DNA of 64,000 bases from Rhizophagus clarus (lineage: Eukaryota; Glomeromycota; Glomeromycetes; Glomerales; Glomeraceae). Positions 1-9,412 of the stretch are shown one piece after another. The notes under the pieces are model-generated. The model had not been told where the DNA came from. It did no database searches and was given only the letters and a program-made list of their open reading frames with translations. Position 1 is the first letter of the stretch. Every line of letters begins with the position of its first letter. The position numbers were made by a program, and so were the translations under genes. The stretch spans positions 868,001-932,000 of the forward strand of contig BLAL01000054.1 of the NCBI GenBank assembly GCA_015698045.1, in the 5' to 3' direction.

Positions 1-1987
1 GTGCAATCTTTGAAAAATCTTTGATAAATTTTCGATAATAAGAGAATAATCCAAGCGCGGCACGCAATTGTCGCAAGTTTTGTGGTATAGGAAAATTCTT
101 CACCTTTTCAATTTTTTCTGGATCTACTTGAATTCCATCCCTTCCCACTACATGTCCAAGAAAGTGGATATTGGGGTAACAAAAATAACATTTTTTTAAT
201 TTAATTTGAAGATTAGCGCTTCGCAAGGTTTCAAATACTTGACGCAAGTGGTCCAAATGCGTCTTCAGAGGTCCTCTGGTGTAGATAATTACATCATCCA
301 GGTATACAGTCACGAATATTTCTAAAAAGTCTTGGAGAATATAATTCATGAGACGCTGAAAAGTTCCTGGAGCATATGCCAATCTAAAAGGCATAACGAA
401 AAATTCATACAGGCCAAAGGGGGTGATGAAAGCAGTCTTTTCAATATCCTCTTCACTCATTTGAACTTGCCAGTAACCACTTGCAAGATCCAAAGTGGTA
501 AACCAAGTTGCACTTCTTAAATTTTCTAAGAGATCATCAATTCTTGGTAAAGGGTATGCGTCAGCTTTAGTAATTGCGTTCAACTTTCGGTAATCTATGC
601 ATAATCTTTTATCTCCTCCTTTCTTTTCTACAATTACTACAGGAGAGGCCCATGGACTAGATGATTTTCTAATAATGCCTTGTGCTTCCATTTTCACAAT
701 CTCATTCTTTAAAAATTCCCTTTTTACTGGATTCATTCTATAGGGAGGTTGAGCGACAGGAGCAGCATCTCCGATCAAGATCCTATGTCGAATGACATGA
801 GTTTTTCCTATCTTGGTTTGACTTTTTGTGCAGATGTCTTCATATTCTTTCATAAGGGACTGAAAGAGTGTTTGTTGATGATGATCCAATAGTCCTAGAT
901 GGGATTTTACCACTGCTGAAGAATTATTCTCTTCCTGTACTTCTGCAAGGAATACAGCAGGATTTCCTTCATTCTTATCATCAGACGTCTCTTCTTCCTC
1001 AGAGTAATCTGGCGAGTACATTTCCATCCAGAGATTATATTCTAGGTCATCTGAATCTGAGTCCCAGGTATCTGAATAATATAAAGGAGCTTCAACTAAC
1101 TCCTCATTTTCATATTCTTCATTGTCTTTTTCTTCCTCTTCTTCTCCTAGGGATTCAGCATTAATAAGGGCTTTAGTTACCGTAAAAATCAAAGGTACAT
1201 TTACGGTTCTTCCTTTGTAATGGACTGACAATTTCTCTGCCCTCCAATTAACGATGGCATTAACTCTTCTAAGCCAATCATTTCCTAGAATAAGAACATC
1301 ATCTTGGGAGTCCAAAACATGCACTGGCGTTTGTACTATAATATGGCTGAGATGGATTGGTAATGCGGCAATCATTCCTAACGCACGAACTCTGGTTCCA
1401 TTAGCAGTGACAATCACCATATTAGAGGGTTGGTCGATTTGATAGCCAAGTTGTTTCATCAATGACTTGGTAATTATACTTGTCGCAGCTCCACTATCAA
1501 TCACGGCAGAGATGGGTTCTTTTCCTACGTACAATTCACATCACGCAGCAGTAGTTTGATCAAGATCAGGGGAATTATTTCTTTCAATAAAATTGGTTTC
1601 TTTTTCCCTGGTTCTTCTAACAGCTCGGATTAATCCCGAACGATACTTAGGGATCTCATGCGCAGCTTGTCCTACTGACAATCCACAGGGCAAATCTCTC
1701 AAGTAATTTGCAACGTTAAATTCAGTAAGTTGCTCAATTGGAGCTGGCAACATCTTCCTTCTAACCTTTTTAACTTTTAAAGGCTCAGCATCTTGCATTT
1801 CTACGTCTGGGACAAGTCTAGTTTGCTCTTCTTTTTGAGATTCAGAGCGAGTTATAGCTCTTCTTTTTACTTCTCGAACTTCTCTTTGGTAGGGTTCTTT
1901 CCTCTTAAAAGCGTAAATTTCTGTTTCAAATTCATCATCGTATTCTTCATACTCATCAGTTTCATAACACTCTTCTTCATAGTCCAT
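1..1987 (-). pseudogene. Pol (retropepsin and reverse transcriptase) of Ty3/gypsy element, partial
   Basis: The minus-strand frame starts with an acidic linker (1987-1544), meets an in-frame TGA at 1541-1543 and then stays open to the window edge. After the stop comes an aspartic protease with the catalytic DSGA motif and, further on, the ILGNDWL motif. Then comes a reverse transcriptase with LDLASGYWQV, FVMPF and the YLDD catalytic box (encoded near 285-310), ending in a segment typical of the RT connection. The stop sits just before the protease, where CGA-to-TGA is the simplest explanation. RNase H and integrase are outside the window. It converts element RNA to cDNA and matures Gag; this copy is probably not autonomous. 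Confidence 0.88.
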
Positions 1988-1999
1988 AAAATTAACAGG

Positions 2000-3514
2000 T
2001 CATTGGTTATTTCTATTAGATTGAAATTGAACTTGGTTGGGACGTCTGTTTCCTGGAGCGGTACATTCCCTGGCATAATGTCTTAGTTTTCCACACTTGA
2101 AACAAGTCACTTCTCTTTTGTTTCTTGGTTTATTAACATTTTCTGGGCGAGGAGTACGATTATTTGATTGATTAAATCGAGGAGTTCTGGTAACAGATGC
2201 AGACAAATTTGCGTAGTTGATGGATAACTGTTGCATTTGCTTTGTGAGAGCATCAAGTTCATTTTTAAGACTATTTTCTACTTGGGTAACTGGAGCTGGA
2301 ACAGGTGCTGGTGCAACAACACTTTGCGAGGTAGAGGGAATTGGAGCTTCTTCCTTTGGCATTACATTTAATAGGGTATATTTTACACCTGATTCTACTA
2401 ATTTAGCTCGTTCAATAGCAGCAGCTAAGGTGGCTGGAGAAGCCAATACTACTTGACTAACATAGATTGGAGACAATCCGTTGATAAAGTAGTTGACTTG
2501 ATGTTGGTCAGCTAGAACATTTCCTGTAGTTGCTCTGTTTAAGAGTTTTCTAAAACATCGAGAGTAATCCTCAATTGATTCTCCTTCCTTCTGTTTTACT
2601 CCTTGTAATTCCCTTGTCCATTGATTCTTTCGGGCTGGCGTAGTAAAATAAGCAATAAGTCTTTCTTTAAAGGAGTTGGTAGGGTCTCCTTCCCATTGAT
2701 TTATATTTGTCTTATCATTTTGATACCAATCATAGGCAGCTTCCTTCAAATGTCCTGCAGTTAAAGCTACTCTTCTGGCATCTGCCCATCCATTAGTTGT
2801 ATGGGCTTGAATAAAAATTTCAATCCATTCATTAGGATCCTCTGTATCATTTCCATAAAATGGTGGTACTTCTACTATTTTAGTAGCACGATTAGTAGTA
2901 GCTGTTCGTAAAGCGGTAAGCGCAGCATTTGTTGCTTGAGCTTCATTATGCACATTTGTAAGGGCAGTTTTCCAATCAACACCTCCTGCTCCAAAAACTC
3001 CATCCAAGAGCGCCTTCATTTGATCATTTGTGATAGCCATGTTAAGATTTGGAATTGGTAGAGTATTATGGAAGATCTGATGTGCGGTAACTATTTGTTC
3101 TGCAGTTGGAAGACTTTGAAAACCGTTGGTAAGCTCAAATAATTTATGCAAATAAAAAGATAGTTCTAAAAATGGTACAGTGATTTCTTGGTATCTTATA
3201 CTTTTTACAATACTTGTAGTTGTGTTTACAATAATATCTAATTCAGTAGCAGTATAAAATTCTTCTGTCAATATTTTAAATGCAGCAATTGTAGCGCCTG
3301 TATACTGTTCCGCAGTATGATGCACTGAAATCCAAAGCCAAAATAGATGAAATCCGTTTGGTATGTTATCAACTGGTATTCTATCAACAGGATAACACAA
3401 GTTACAATAATTTTCTTGTTTTTTAATAGTTATTCCTTGACGATGTTTCTTTAAATGTGCTTTCTTTTGATTCTTAGTTAAGTTGTAATACGGCATACAT
3501 TTACTATTACTCAA
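2000..3514 (-). CDS. Gag polyprotein of Ty3/gypsy retrotransposon
   Basis: This 504-residue frame forms the virus-like particle core of the retrotransposon. A Retrotrans_gag-type capsid region lies around residues 210-350 (PFYGNDTEDPNEW, the AAYDWY segment, GESIEDYSRCFRKL). A proline-rich linker follows, then a CCHC zinc knuckle near the C-terminus (CFKCGKLRHYAREC, C-x2-C-x4-H-x4-C), the RNA-binding nucleocapsid part. Reading ends at TGA 2000-2002, but Pol continues in the same frame 12 bases later. That TGA is therefore either a programmed readthrough site or a CGA-to-TGA mutation. It starts directly downstream of the primer-binding site, as expected. Confidence 0.88.
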   Translation of the reverse strand: MSNSKCMPYYNLTKNQKKAHLKKHRQGITIKKQENYCNLCYPVDRIPVDNIPNGFHLFWLWISVHHTAEQYTGATIAAFKILTEEFYTATELDIIVNTTTSIVKSIRYQEITVPFLELSFYLHKLFELTNGFQSLPTAEQIVTAHQIFHNTLPIPNLNMAITNDQMKALLDGVFGAGGVDWKTALTNVHNEAQATNAALTALRTATTNRATKIVEVPPFYGNDTEDPNEWIEIFIQAHTTNGWADARRVALTAGHLKEAAYDWYQNDKTNINQWEGDPTNSFKERLIAYFTTPARKNQWTRELQGVKQKEGESIEDYSRCFRKLLNRATTGNVLADQHQVNYFINGLSPIYVSQVVLASPATLAAAIERAKLVESGVKYTLLNVMPKEEAPIPSTSQSVVAPAPVPAPVTQVENSLKNELDALTKQMQQLSINYANLSASVTRTPRFNQSNNRTPRPENVNKPRNKREVTCFKCGKLRHYARECTAPGNRRPNQVQFQSNRNNQ

Positions 3515-3520
3515 ATTAAC

Positions 3521-3536
3521 CTGGCAGGAATCACCA
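3521..3536 (-). promoter_or_regulatory. primer-binding site of the LTR retrotransposon
   Basis: The minus strand reads TGGTGATTCCTGCCAG two bases inside the LTR edge. A TGG start (complement of a tRNA CCA end) right after the LTR is the standard minus-strand primer site. Which tRNA is used cannot be settled here. Confidence 0.55.
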
Positions 3537-3538
3537 AT

Positions 3539-4045
3539 TGTTCACCAACTCAGTCCGTCGAGTAGTGAATTATGAATATCTTCAGGGAGACACTAGCTAT
3601 GAAGTATTCCAATCAATTCCTTACACGCTAAAAGGCAGTGTATTCGATAATTGAAATGTATCTTTATTAGTTGTAGGTATGTTAACAACTTATACAATAA
3701 GGCAATCTTATAACACTTGCAATTACAACTTTTTTATAAACAACTTATCTGAACTTTTTTTATTTTAAACGAATATTCAAGATATTTATACAAATTGAAC
3801 TTCATTCAAGTATATAAATAATATAAGATATAAAAGATATAAATATAATAAATAATATATAAGAAATTTAAATAATAAAAGAAATATAAGAAATAAATAC
3901 TATATATACTATAAATGATATATAAGAAATATATACTAAATATACTAAATATACTTAATATACTTTATATACTACATCGATCATTTGTGACGTGGTAATG
4001 TTAATATTCATCATTAAGTAAATGCAAATCATTCGTCTAACAACA
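3539..4045 (-). repeat. putative 5' LTR of the Ty3/gypsy element
   Basis: On the plus strand the stretch starts TGTTCACC, two bases beyond the primer-binding site, and a matching AACA end lies at about 4039-4045, giving a TGTT...AACA unit of roughly 0.5 kb. It contains no open frame. The outer boundary is inferred from the terminal dinucleotides only, because the second LTR is not in the window. Confidence 0.5.
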
Positions 4046-4262
4046 TAATAAGAGGGGTGAGAAATCACCCGGGTGAGAAATAAATTTTCTCTATTAAATA
4101 TTACTAATTTTATTAGTTATATACTAACATCTGTTTTTAAATATTACATGTGGATACTAGTAACATTATTCATTATGAATGTTTTTATTTTAAATATTAA
4201 TAATTATTTATGTTTATTTACACTAGTACTTATTATTTATTATAAATAAAGATCCTATATAT

Positions 4263-4520
4263 TTTGACTATAAATTAACCATAAAATGACCATAAAATGA
4301 CCATAATTTTACCGTAATTTGACTATAATTTGACCATAATTTAACTATAATTTAACCATAATTTGACTGTAATTTGACCATAATTTGACTATAATTTGAT
4401 CATAATTTGACCATAATTTGACCATAATTTGACATAAATTGACCATAAATTGGCCATCAGTTGACTATCAATCGACCATTAAATCAACCATCAATCAACC
4501 ATCAATCAACCATCAAATCG
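4263..4520. repeat. AT-rich minisatellite, ACCATAATTTG-type units
   Basis: About two dozen degenerate copies of a 10-12 bp unit (for example ACCATAATTTG, ACTATAATTTG) run head to tail and drift at the right end into ACCATCAATCA units. No coding frame crosses it. Confidence 0.8.
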
Positions 4521-4663
4521 ACAGACATCAATCAGATACCTGATTGATATCTGATTAGTGCCTGATTTGACATGGTTTGATCTGTGTGGCTTGAAAATAT
4601 ACATCAATAAAGATCCTTAAAACTTAATACCAATTAACTACAAATATAAGGTTTTTTATAAAA

Positions 4664-5260
4664 TGAAGGATCAACTAAATCACATTCTGAATAATTTGAA
4701 ATTTACAAAAGAATCTATTAAAGAAGTAAAGAACATTGTTTTATATGAAAAACCTATGAAGATACTATGAAGCAACAGAGAATATTTTCAAATATCTTAT
4801 ATTCTAATATAAAATTGGCTGATATCTATTTTTTATATTTAACAAAGGTCTTGATAGGAAGATATATGCCATGTATTATGATGCTGATATTGAATATTAT
4901 TTCATATTTAAAACATATCAATATCAAATTGAAACAATATGAAAAAGCGTTTCAAAAAAAACTTGTAGTTTTAAAAGATGTATTAAATTTAAAGGTATAT
5001 GTATCATCAAATTCGTTAGTTAAAATTTTTCTTATGAATTTTAATTATTTCTAATGATTGCAGAATGATATAACAAATGTTCTTGATATTGTTAAGAAAG
5101 TAAAAAGAGTTGTGTTACAAATAAGGCCAGAAGATTTGTTTACTATGGGTATTACGATAACATGTAATGTATGGAAAAAAATCTTGTAATGTATGGTTAA
5201 GTATCACAGCCCAACTATACTGATCGATATTGTTGGATTATCAAACAAGGAAAGGTCTAG
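4664..5260 (+). pseudogene. decayed coding remnant, unknown family
   Basis: From ATG 4664 a short frame (starting MKDQLNHILNNLKF) stops after about 35 codons. Protein-like stretches then continue in shifting frames, including a 95-codon frame at 4767-5054 and a final stretch around 5060-5190 that reads like helical protein (ITNVLDIVKKVKRVVLQIRP). The repeated frame changes and stops suggest an old pseudogene ending just before the hAT insertion. I do not recognise the family. Confidence 0.3.
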
Positions 5261-5275
5261 ACCAGTCTATTCTGT

Positions 5276-5283
5276 ATCATATA
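5276..5283. repeat. left target-site duplication of hAT (ATCATATA)
   Basis: Identical to 37158-37165, immediately outside the TAGGGATGG terminus. An 8-bp length is diagnostic of hAT insertion. Confidence 0.9.
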
Positions 5284-5400
5284 TAGGGATGGAAGTTAAT
5301 TAACCATGGTTAATTAACGGTTAATTTGGTTAATTATAATTAGCTAAGATTGGTTAATTAACGGTTAATTTGGTTAATTATAAATTGACCAATCAGAGAA
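5284..5400. repeat. hAT left terminal and subterminal repeats
   Basis: The terminus TAGGGATGGAA is followed by several copies of GGTTAATTAAC / GGTTAATTTGGTTAATTA. The right end (37060-37157) mirrors this with TTAATTAACCGTTAATTAAC motifs. Such subterminal repeats are the usual transposase-binding arrays in hAT elements. Confidence 0.75.
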
Positions 5401-5536
5401 GAAAATCTTTATCACGTGATCAAATTCTTTTTTTTTTGATTATCAATTTTTTTTCATCTTTTTTTTTTTAATTTTAACAATGACCAAAAAAAGAGGTCCT
5501 GTCTGGAAACACTGAACAGTTATTACACAAAACCAA

Positions 5537-6803
5537 GTGGAAAATAATAGAAATAATTCACATCCTCCTGTACAATGTAATTACTGTACCAAAATTTTTG
5601 ACCGGGCTGTTCCTTCACGAATGCAAATACACCTTGATAAAGAATGCCCCAGAGCACCAGATAATGCAAAGTCTAAACAAAATGTAGGTTCACAAAATTC
5701 TATACCCGAAACTACACAATTTCACCCAAATATTGCATTAAATTCCATTCTTACAGATACACCAAATAGACCTGTAAAACGAATTAAAACCCAAAAAATT
5801 GAAAGTTTTGTTGATTGTATGAGTGAAGAAGAACAAGAAGATCTTGAATTTCAATTAGCACAAGCATTGTATTCAGCTGGAGTTCCATTCTCCTTTGTTG
5901 ATAATCCACTTGTTATTCAATTTTTTTAACACCTTCGACCAGCTTTCAAGTTGCCAAATAGAAAGAAACTAGCTGATGACTTGTTAGATGATGTTTATGA
6001 TGAAGTAAAAGCACAAGCAGATGAACAAATTTCTAAAGCAAAATCACTTTGCATGGTTTCTGACGGTTGGTCTAATATTAATCGAGATTCGGTACAAAAT
6101 TTTATAGTTTGTACTTCTAAACCAATTTTTTTTGATGCTACATTTTCAGGCGAAGAATCTCACACAGGAGAGTGGATTGCAAACCAAATAATTCAACAAA
6201 TGGAAATTATTGGTACTCATAAATTTTCCTCTGTCATTACAGATATAGCTAGTGTAATGAAAGCAGCATGGAAACGGATTGAAGAAAAATATTCTCATAT
6301 TGTTTGTCTTGGATGTAACTCTTATATTATTAATCTATTAATTGGGGATATTTTGAAAATTGATGAAATTAAAGATATAGTCAATAATGGCAAGATGATA
6401 GTAAATTATTTTAAATCTCATATACAAGCAGCGGCAAAACTAAAACATATTCAGATTGAAAATTATAATAAGGAGATTGCATTAGTTTTACCAACACTCA
6501 CACGATGGGGTACGCATCTTAGCTGTTTTCAGTCACTTCTAAAATCAAAAATTGCTCTTGAACAAGTGCTAATGGATCCCGAAATTCGCCAAAAAATAAA
6601 TAGAGAAGTGAGAAATAATGTATTATCAGAAGAATTTTGGGAAATGGCAGATTTAATAACAAAAATTTTAGAGCCAATGGTAGTAATTTTAAAATTATTT
6701 GAGTCTGACACATCTACCCTTTCAACTGTTTATTCCCATTTTAATAAATTAATAAACAAAATTAGCGAACTTTCTTGTGAATTTTCTGAATATATTCAAC
6801 AGC
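5537..6803 (+). pseudogene. hAT transposase, N-terminal and catalytic part
   Basis: Starts with a BED-type zinc finger (CNYC...H-x5-C, about residues 14-32). After TAA 5927-5929 the same frame goes on through a DUF659-like segment (SDGWSNINRDS) and the catalytic core with the LPTLTRWGTHL motif typical of fungal hAT transposases. The frame ends where the nested element enters, after the YIQQ codons. The C-terminal part resumes at 36300. The transposase would cut and paste the hAT; the early stop and the insertion make it inactive. Confidence 0.88.
6799..6803. repeat. target-site duplication ACAGC, left
   Basis: Identical to 36295-36299. Removing one copy together with the insert restores the reading frame of the hAT transposase, an independent proof of the insertion boundaries. 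Confidence 0.88.
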
Positions 6804-6807
6804 ACAC

Positions 6808-6859
6808 AATGTGAAAGTGGGGGTTTAAGGACTGAAGGTCTGGCCCCCACTGAAACATT
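6808..6859. other. terminal hairpin of left TIR
   Basis: AATGTGAAAGTGGGGG at 6808-6823 pairs with CCCCCACTGAAACATT at 6844-6859 apart from a short internal mismatch. The loop region itself holds a smaller stem around GAA. In the right arm that small stem is a perfect GGACC-GAA-GGTCC; here it carries C-to-T changes. Confidence 0.8.
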
Positions 6860-7079
6860 GTGTGTGTGGGCTATAGAATGTTAAAAACAATATTGATTTT
6901 TCTTATTATATTAGAAGAGCTTCTATCAGCTCTAGAATCTTAATTTTGATATTATATTTCTTAATTCTGTGTGGCTTCTCCAACCTTAGAAAGCATATCG
7001 ATTTTTATTAATATATTAGAAAAGCTTCTAACGGCTCTAGAATCTTAATTTCTATATCACTTTTTCAGTTATATTTATT

Positions 7080-7690
7080 AAATCTAACGAAAATAAATAT
7101 ATCAGGAATTGATTCTACAAGGATTAGCACATTAATTAGCATATTTATTAAATAAGTCTAACGAAAATAAGTCTAACGGTCCTTATTACCCCATAAATAA
7201 ATCTAATGAAAAAATTATGTCTAACGAAAATAAGTCTAACGGTTCTTATTACCCCATAAATAAATCTAACGAAAAATTATGTCTAATGAAAATAAGTCTA
7301 ATGGTCCTTATTACCTCATAAATAAGTCTAATGGTTTTCTTAAGTCTAACGAAAATTCATAAATAAGTCTAACGAAAAATCATGTGACTTTTTAAATCTA
7401 ACGAAGTTTACTATATACAAGAATGCCTTCTATATAAGCTAGCTCATTAAATAGCATAATTGTTAATTAAGTCTAACGAGATTTTTGTCCCAACTTTTCC
7501 TTAATCAAGAATGGGTTCAATGCAGGCTAGCTCCGTAACTAGCATATTTTATATAAAAGTCTAACAAAATATTATCCTGTAAAAATCCAGAAGAAATCTG
7601 CGGAATTGTCCCAACTTTTCCTTGGTCAAGAACGGGTTCAGTGCAGGCTAACTCATCAAATAGCATAATAATTTAACGAAAAATTTAAGT
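7080..7690. repeat. subterminal TCTAACG repeat array, left TIR
   Basis: About twenty dispersed copies of AARTCTAACGAAAA / TAAGTCTAACGGT, some in longer duplicated blocks (AAGTCTAACGGTCCTTATTACCCCATAAATAAATCTAACG). The mirror array is at 35408-36018. Dense short repeats inside a TIR are typical binding arrays for a transposition or replication protein; that role is inferred. Confidence 0.75.
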
Positions 7691-7716
7691 CTAACTATTC
7701 TGCCCTGCCGGGAAAT

Positions 7717-8145
7717 TTATTCTGGCCGACAACTATCACAATATTCTCCTTCTTCTAATTTTATCGGATGGAAGCATTCCCTGCAGAGAGTAATATTAAG
7801 AATTGCAAGCCTGTCTCTATGTGCAACCATTATTTCCTCATAAGTTCTTTCTCGTATCTCTGATCGAAGTCTTTCTTGTATTTCTTGTATCACTAATCGA
7901 AGTCTTTCTTGCATCTCTGATCGAGGACTTTCTGATCGAAGTCTATTATAGTGTTGGATAACATAATAGCCTCTAACATGTAGTGGGCATCGGCCACAAG
8001 CAGAAGCTGTAGGCTTCCCACAATCAGAGCATGGTACTCGTTTCTTAGCTTTCCAATGAAACCGGCATCCTTCAGGACGAATGCAAGGATTTCCACAAGC
8101 CTTTCCAGTATTGCAGAGAAATGGGCAGGAATATTCACCGATCAT
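7717..8145 (-). CDS. Cys-rich zinc-binding-like protein encoded in left TIR
   Basis: This is a 142-residue protein of unknown function. The N-terminal half has ordered Cys/His pairs: CPFLC, CGNPC, GCRFHWK, CSDCGKPTAS, CGRCPLH. The middle is a charged helix with LRSE/RLR repeats, and a second finger-like pair (CRECFHP...CDSC) closes the protein. The pattern suggests two zinc-binding modules joined by a coiled coil. It reads outward from the TIR's inner end. A damaged copy lies in the right TIR (34953-35381) and a diverged paralogue inside the element (27380-27607), so the family belongs to the element. DNA or end binding is possible but not shown. Confidence 0.7.
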   Translation of the reverse strand: MIGEYSCPFLCNTGKACGNPCIRPEGCRFHWKAKKRVPCSDCGKPTASACGRCPLHVRGYYVIQHYNRLRSESPRSEMQERLRLVIQEIQERLRSEIRERTYEEIMVAHRDRLAILNITLCRECFHPIKLEEGEYCDSCRPE

Positions 8146-8341
8146 CCTATTTTATATCACTAAATATCGAAAGAATAATTAATAAATAGTTAATGCTTCA
8201 GTTTCAGGAAGATAGCTAGAACCGTTCTGGCAAGCCTGCAAATGCCGTCTTCACTGATCGAAAAGTGAAAGGAATAGGAAATAATTAATTAAAGAAAAAA
8301 TTTTATAAGCAAGTAATAGCGCGACGGTTAGAGCTAACACC

Positions 8342-9412
8342 ATAGTCAGAAAAGCAAGAAGTGATAAGAAAGGTACAACCTGTAAACGTTGTGGACGAGA
8401 ATGCTCAACTCCTCAAAAACTTCGTGAGCATCTTAAGCGAAAAAATCCATGCAAACCATTACAAAAGCAGAAGGAAGTAGCTTCTATTCAAACTCCAATT
8501 CAGGTGCCTATTCAAGAAGCTAACCAACAGGCTTCCGAAATCAAAGCACAAGTAGAAAGCTCTAGTGTAAATATGAGCAACAAGAAGAAGCCACATGTGG
8601 TAATCCCAACTTCAGTTCCTGAACTAGAACCCGAAAAGGAAGCTCCAGTACTTGGTGTCGACTACATCACAGAAGAGGAGGCAAAGAATTGGATCAGTCC
8701 AAATGCACGAAATCCCAGAGAGCGAATTAAGACATGGGGAGCGAGATTGCAAAAACGTTGGAATGAATTAGATCTAGGTGTTGAGCCATGTGAGGCAAAT
8801 GATCTAGATGGTTGTAAGACCCTTTTCCATGATCTTGAACTAAATGATCCAGAGGCAGTTCGTCTACCAACATTAAAAGAGTTAGAGAAATATGAAAAGA
8901 TATCAGAGCCTAAAGCTGGCCCTGGACCTAGAACACAAGCTCATAGGAATGATAAATCTAAGAATTTGATTAATAAAGAATTTGAGCGCTTAGGAGAAAT
9001 TACTGATGAACAAGAAAGAGACCTAGAATTTAGGGAGCAAGAAGAATTAGGCACGGCACTCAAAAGAAGAGCTATAGCCGTACATCGTGCAAAAGTTCCT
9101 AGATCTCATCCAGATAATGAAAGTGATATACGAAAAATGTTAGAAAGCCGAAGAAAACAATTTAAGGAATTACTTGAAAAAGAATTTGACAAGCGTGGGC
9201 AATTCAAGTTCGCTCTATGTTCTCTTACCAAATTTTTTATAGATGATAAACCTGGAAATGAAAAACAAGGAAAAAAGAATTCACGAATTGACTGGCTTAG
9301 AAATAAGCAAATTATAGTCTACAATAGAGCTGAAATAGATGACTACTTAAGCGATGCCTTCGAACAAATCCTATACCAAGTGGAGGAGAGAGGAGGTAAG
9401 TCTAATGCTTGA
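8342..9412 (+). pseudogene. C2H2-finger protein next to left TIR, start codon lost
   Basis: The open frame begins right at the TIR inner end with ATA (8342-8344) where an ATG is expected. The first internal ATG is at 8504. The upstream part encodes a clear C2H2 finger (CKRCGRE...LREHLKRKNPC), so the longer frame (356 codons) is the real ancestral gene and ATG-to-ATA has removed its start. The rest is charged and helical, with no enzyme motif I recognise. The C-terminal part (FKFALCSLTKFFIDD) loosely recalls regions that precede the exonuclease in long Polinton polymerases, which is speculative. It ends overlapping the integrase tail (9402) on the other strand. Confidence 0.65.

Larger units (their letters stand above)
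1..4045 (-). mobile_element. Ty3/gypsy LTR retrotransposon, 5' portion
   Basis: Read on the minus strand the order is LTR, primer-binding site, Gag with zinc knuckle, retropepsin, reverse transcriptase, and the element runs off the left window edge. Protease before RT, the YLDD box and the single CCHC knuckle fit Ty3/gypsy (Metaviridae). RNase H, integrase and the 3' LTR would lie outside the window. Gag and Pol share one frame, broken by TGA at 2000-2002 and again at 1541-1543. The target-site duplication cannot be checked because only one end is visible. Confidence 0.9.
6804..8338 (+). repeat. left terminal inverted repeat (1,535 bp)
   Basis: Reverse complement of 34760-36294 along its whole length, ending internally at GAGCTAAC, after which the arms diverge. 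It holds a terminal hairpin, a subterminal array of TCTAACG motifs (about 7080-7690) and an outward-reading Cys-rich gene (7717-8145). Differences from the other arm are mostly C/T transitions. Confidence 0.93.

Noticed and set aside
1793..2456. Plus-strand frames over the LTR element
   Set aside because: Antisense shadows of Gag and Pol.
7080..7690. CRISPR-like array
   Set aside because: Repeat units are short, unequal and unevenly spaced with no unique spacers of constant size. The genome is eukaryotic.
7893..8138. Second open frame overlapping the TIR Cys-rich gene (also 34960-35205)
   Set aside because: It exists in both arms only because the arms are repeats. The Cys-rich frame has the ordered motifs and a matching paralogue; the other is its shadow.
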